From assembly GCA_045536775.1 (NCBI GenBank), contig JAZSOD010000029.1, positions 1-8,339 on the forward strand: a stretch of DNA of 8,339 bases, written 5' to 3'. How positions within the stretch are numbered: position 1 is the stretch's first letter; each line of letters starts with the position of its first letter. Position numbers and translations under genes: made by a program. The DNA comes from UBA4717 sp045536775. Its GTDB lineage: Bacteria > Bacillota > Clostridia > Oscillospirales > CAG-272. Positions 6,390-8,339 of the stretch are shown here, in pieces. The notes under the pieces are model-generated. The model ran no database searches and was not told the DNA's origin. It saw nothing but the letters and a program-made list of their open reading frames with translations.

Positions 6390-6421
6390 AAAAAATCCGC
6401 ATCTCACGATGCGGATTTTTT
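6390..6421. terminator. Bidirectional rho-independent terminator between gdhA and the PerM-like gene
   Basis: A perfect 13-bp stem pairs 6390-6402 with 6409-6421 around a 6-base loop (CTCACG). The core ATCCGCAT/ATGCGGAT is flanked by six A and six T, giving a U-tract in both directions. It sits 13 bases after the gdhA stop and one base before the end of the convergent minus-strand gene (stop at 6423-6425). Confidence 0.92.
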
Positions 6422-6422
6422 A

Positions 6423-7520
6423 TTATTCGTTGATCTCTTCCTTTAAGAAGGTATAAATTGCCGCCGCTATCGGTACTGCCACAAGCATTCCGACAACACC
6501 AAACATACCGCCTCCAATAGTTACCGCTGCCAGTACCCAAATTGCAGGAAGTCCGATCGATGAGCCAACCACCTTTGGATAAATGATGTTACCCTCAAGC
6601 TGTTGGAGTATTACGATAAATACGAGGAAGATAAGCGCCTTCACTGGTGAAACCGTGAGTATCATAAACCCTCCGACTATTGCCCCTATATACGCACCCG
6701 CAACGGGTATGAGCGCGGTAAATGCAATGAGCGCGCCTATCATTGCGGCGTACGGAAGTCGGAAGATAAGCATTCCGAGTGTACACAGAACTCCGAGTAT
6801 CAAAGCTTCGGTACACTGACCGACTATATAGTTTCTGAATGAAACATTCAGAGTGGACAGCACGTGGGTGAATTTCGCCAAGACTTCTTTGCTCATATAT
6901 TTTTTGCCGAGCTTATTAAACTGTGCGGCAAGTCTGTCCCTTGATGCAAGAATGTATATAGCAAAGATGATAGCGAGAAATCCCGTTATAATACCCGAGA
7001 ACACCGAGGTGACCGCTGAGAACACAACGTCCATCACGTTGCCGACGCCCGAGGTAAATGCCTCGATCAATGAGCCGATACGCGACTTCCAGTCAATGCT
7101 CTCAAGCACGTCGGTTATATTTTCGGGAACTATTCCCCACGCCTCCACCTTTGCTATAACGAATCTTATAGCATCGGGAAGCTCAGCTACTATAAGCTTA
7201 ACGCATGACACGAGCTGAGGAACGATAAGGCTCACAACAAGCACGACGATAAGAAGTACCGTAAGAAACGCCGCGATTATGCAGACGGGTCTTCTGCTTG
7301 ATATGAGAAATTTCTTTTTTGTCTTCGGGAAATAGTATTTTTCGTAAAAGCTCATCAGAATATTGGTCACGAACGCTATCGCACAGCCGATTATAAGAGG
7401 CAAAGCCGAGCCGATAAGAAGCCCGAGAAGATTCTGTACTGCGCTCCAATAGTGAATACAAAGATAAAGAACGAAAATGCTGATACCCACCCTGAAGCAG
7501 GTCTTCCATTCAATTTTCAT
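6423..7520 (-). CDS. AI-2E/PerM (UPF0118) family membrane protein
   Basis: A 365-residue polytopic membrane protein of the AI-2E transporter family (PF01594), with about eight hydrophobic segments. These lie near residues 11-25, 33-57, 79-102, 165-193, 232-252, 256-290 (two), 293-306 and 325-358. A long soluble stretch at about 103-160 sits between early and late helices, as is usual in the family. The signature region includes QQLEGNIIYPKVVG (306-319) followed by SSIGLPAIWVLAAVTIGGG, ending in a short charged tail. Members have been linked to autoinducer-2 export, sodium/proton exchange and other transport, so no substrate should be inferred from the family name. GGAG (complement of 7527-7530) is six bases before the ATG. 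Only 17 bases separate it from the malic enzyme stop with no terminator between, so the two are probably co-transcribed. Confidence 0.9.
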   Translation of the reverse strand: MKIEWKTCFRVGISIFVLYLCIHYWSAVQNLLGLLIGSALPLIIGCAIAFVTNILMSFYEKYYFPKTKKKFLISSRRPVCIIAAFLTVLLIVVLVVSLIVPQLVSCVKLIVAELPDAIRFVIAKVEAWGIVPENITDVLESIDWKSRIGSLIEAFTSGVGNVMDVVFSAVTSVFSGIITGFLAIIFAIYILASRDRLAAQFNKLGKKYMSKEVLAKFTHVLSTLNVSFRNYIVGQCTEALILGVLCTLGMLIFRLPYAAMIGALIAFTALIPVAGAYIGAIVGGFMILTVSPVKALIFLVFIVILQQLEGNIIYPKVVGSSIGLPAIWVLAAVTIGGGMFGVVGMLVAVPIAAAIYTFLKEEINE

Positions 7521-7537
7521 TTATGTCTCCGTTTGGT

Positions 7538-8339
7538 TTATATTCTTGCAACTCCGCTGTCACGTGCAGCCTTTGCAACTGCTGCGGCAACCGTCTTGCC
7601 TATTCTTTCGTCAAATGCGAAAGGAAGAATGTACTCGCTGTTAAGCTCGGCATCCGAAACAAGACCTGCAATAGCATAGGATGCAGCCATCTGCATTTCG
7701 TCGTTGATATCACTTGCTCTTACGTCAAGCGCACCGCGGAAGATACCGGAGAATGCGAGAACATTGTTTATCTGGTTCGGGAAATCAGAACGGCCTGTAC
7801 CTACGACCGCCGCGCCTGCTTCCTTTGCAAGATCGGGGAGAATTTCGGGAACGGGGTTCGCCATAGCAAATACGATAGAGCCATCTGCCATTGACGTAAC
7901 CATTTCCTTTGTTACTACGTTAGGTGCGGAAACGCCTATAAACACGTCTGCGCCGCGCATAGCGTCTGCAAGCTGACCCTTGACGTGCTCTCTGTTGGTA
8001 ACTGCGGCAAGCTTCTTGTGAGCGTCGCTGAGTGTCTCGTCACCCTCGCAGATTATACCGAAGCGGTCGCACATAACGAGATTCTTAACGCCGAGCTTCA
8101 TCATATGCTCTGCGATAGCCGTTCCTGCCGAGCCTGCGCCGTTGATAACGCACTTTACGTCAGCGATGTTCTTCTTAACCACCTTAAGCGCGTTGAGAAG
8201 AGCTGCGCCAACTACGATAGCGGTACCGTGCTGGTCATCATGGAACACGGGAATGTCGCATATCTCCTTGAGTCTTCTTTCTATCTCAAAGCATCTGGGA
8301 GCCGCGATATCCTCGAGGTTGATTCCTCCGAAGCTTCCC
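7538..8339 (-). CDS. Malic enzyme, C-terminal 266 residues (5' end outside window)
   Basis: The gene enters from the right edge and stops with TAA (7538-7540). The fragment is expected to oxidatively decarboxylate malate to pyruvate and CO2 with NAD(P) and a divalent metal. Visible are GGINLEDI near its start (acidic metal ligands), FHDDQHGTA (fragment residues 32-40, third metal aspartate), the nucleotide-binding loop NGAGSAGTA (about 66-74), and the C-terminal NPVPE and GRSDFPNQINN motifs. D91 in the VMCDRFG segment after the second Rossmann strand is an acidic residue that usually favours NAD over NADP; that is family inference. Compared with short bacterial malic enzymes of about 390 residues, about 120 N-terminal residues are missing, including the catalytic tyrosine region. 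A GTG at 8246-8248 is internal. The start, ribosome binding site and promoter are not visible. It precedes the PerM-like gene, likely in one transcript. Confidence 0.93.
   Translation of the reverse strand, partial: GSFGGINLEDIAAPRCFEIERRLKEICDIPVFHDDQHGTAIVVGAALLNALKVVKKNIADVKCVINGAGSAGTAIAEHMMKLGVKNLVMCDRFGIICEGDETLSDAHKKLAAVTNREHVKGQLADAMRGADVFIGVSAPNVVTKEMVTSMADGSIVFAMANPVPEILPDLAKEAGAAVVGTGRSDFPNQINNVLAFSGIFRGALDVRASDINDEMQMAASYAIAGLVSDAELNSEYILPFAFDERIGKTVAAAVAKAARDSGVARI

Noticed and set aside
4997..6391. A 464-codon open frame antisense to the whole of gdhA
   Set aside because: It is in codon register with gdhA, and its openness follows from gdhA using no TTA, CTA or TCA codons. The translation resembles no known family, and no promoter or ribosome binding site supports it.
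6423..7520. Quorum-sensing autoinducer-2 exporter
   Set aside because: The family name suggests this, but substrates differ widely among members and no luxS or other quorum-sensing gene is present in the window.

Overview
The window reads as ordinary bacterial chromosome, most likely from an anaerobic low-to-mid-GC Firmicute of the class Clostridia, probably gut-associated. This rests on four things seen in the sequence: a glutamate dehydrogenase that, from memory, closely resembles the Clostridium symbiosum enzyme; strong AGGAGG-type ribosome binding sites; near-consensus sigma-A promoters with AT-rich spacers; and a CrtO-like protein family common in Firmicutes. The genus cannot be told from this window. 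There are no tRNAs, rRNAs, insertion sequences, CRISPR arrays or phage genes, and no intergenic stretch exceeds 300 bases.

Layout. (1) Bases 1-239, plus strand: the 3' end of a CapD/FlaA1-type nucleotide-sugar dehydratase/epimerase gene, closed by a bidirectional hairpin terminator (about 241-283). (2) Bases 288-4763, minus strand: a four-gene run read right to left. It holds a cytoplasmic serine hydrolase of the beta-lactamase family, an RlmD-type 23S rRNA uridine methyltransferase, a CrtO-like membrane acyltransferase and a sodium:neurotransmitter symporter (NSS) family transporter. The first three are tightly packed behind one sigma-A promoter (4800-4828). The transporter has its own near-perfect promoter (1643-1671), whose -35 box contains the stop codon of the gene before it. 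(3) Bases 4764-5023: a 260-base AT-rich divergent intergenic region with promoters facing both ways. (4) Bases 5024-6376, plus strand: a complete glutamate dehydrogenase gene (gdhA), closed by a second bidirectional hairpin (6390-6421). (5) Bases 6423-8339, minus strand: an AI-2E/PerM-family membrane protein gene lying 17 bases behind a malic enzyme gene whose 5' end runs off the window.

How the genes fit together. Malic enzyme (malate to pyruvate and CO2) and glutamate dehydrogenase (2-oxoglutarate plus ammonia to glutamate, or the reverse) are central carbon and nitrogen enzymes. They converge on a shared terminator and are not co-transcribed. The four-gene minus-strand run has no obvious common pathway. 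I found no convincing new multi-gene system. The points most worth a second look are the transporter with an altered gate arginine, the CrtO-like protein with no carotenoid genes beside it, the NAD-like coenzyme pocket of the glutamate dehydrogenase, and the promoter architecture.
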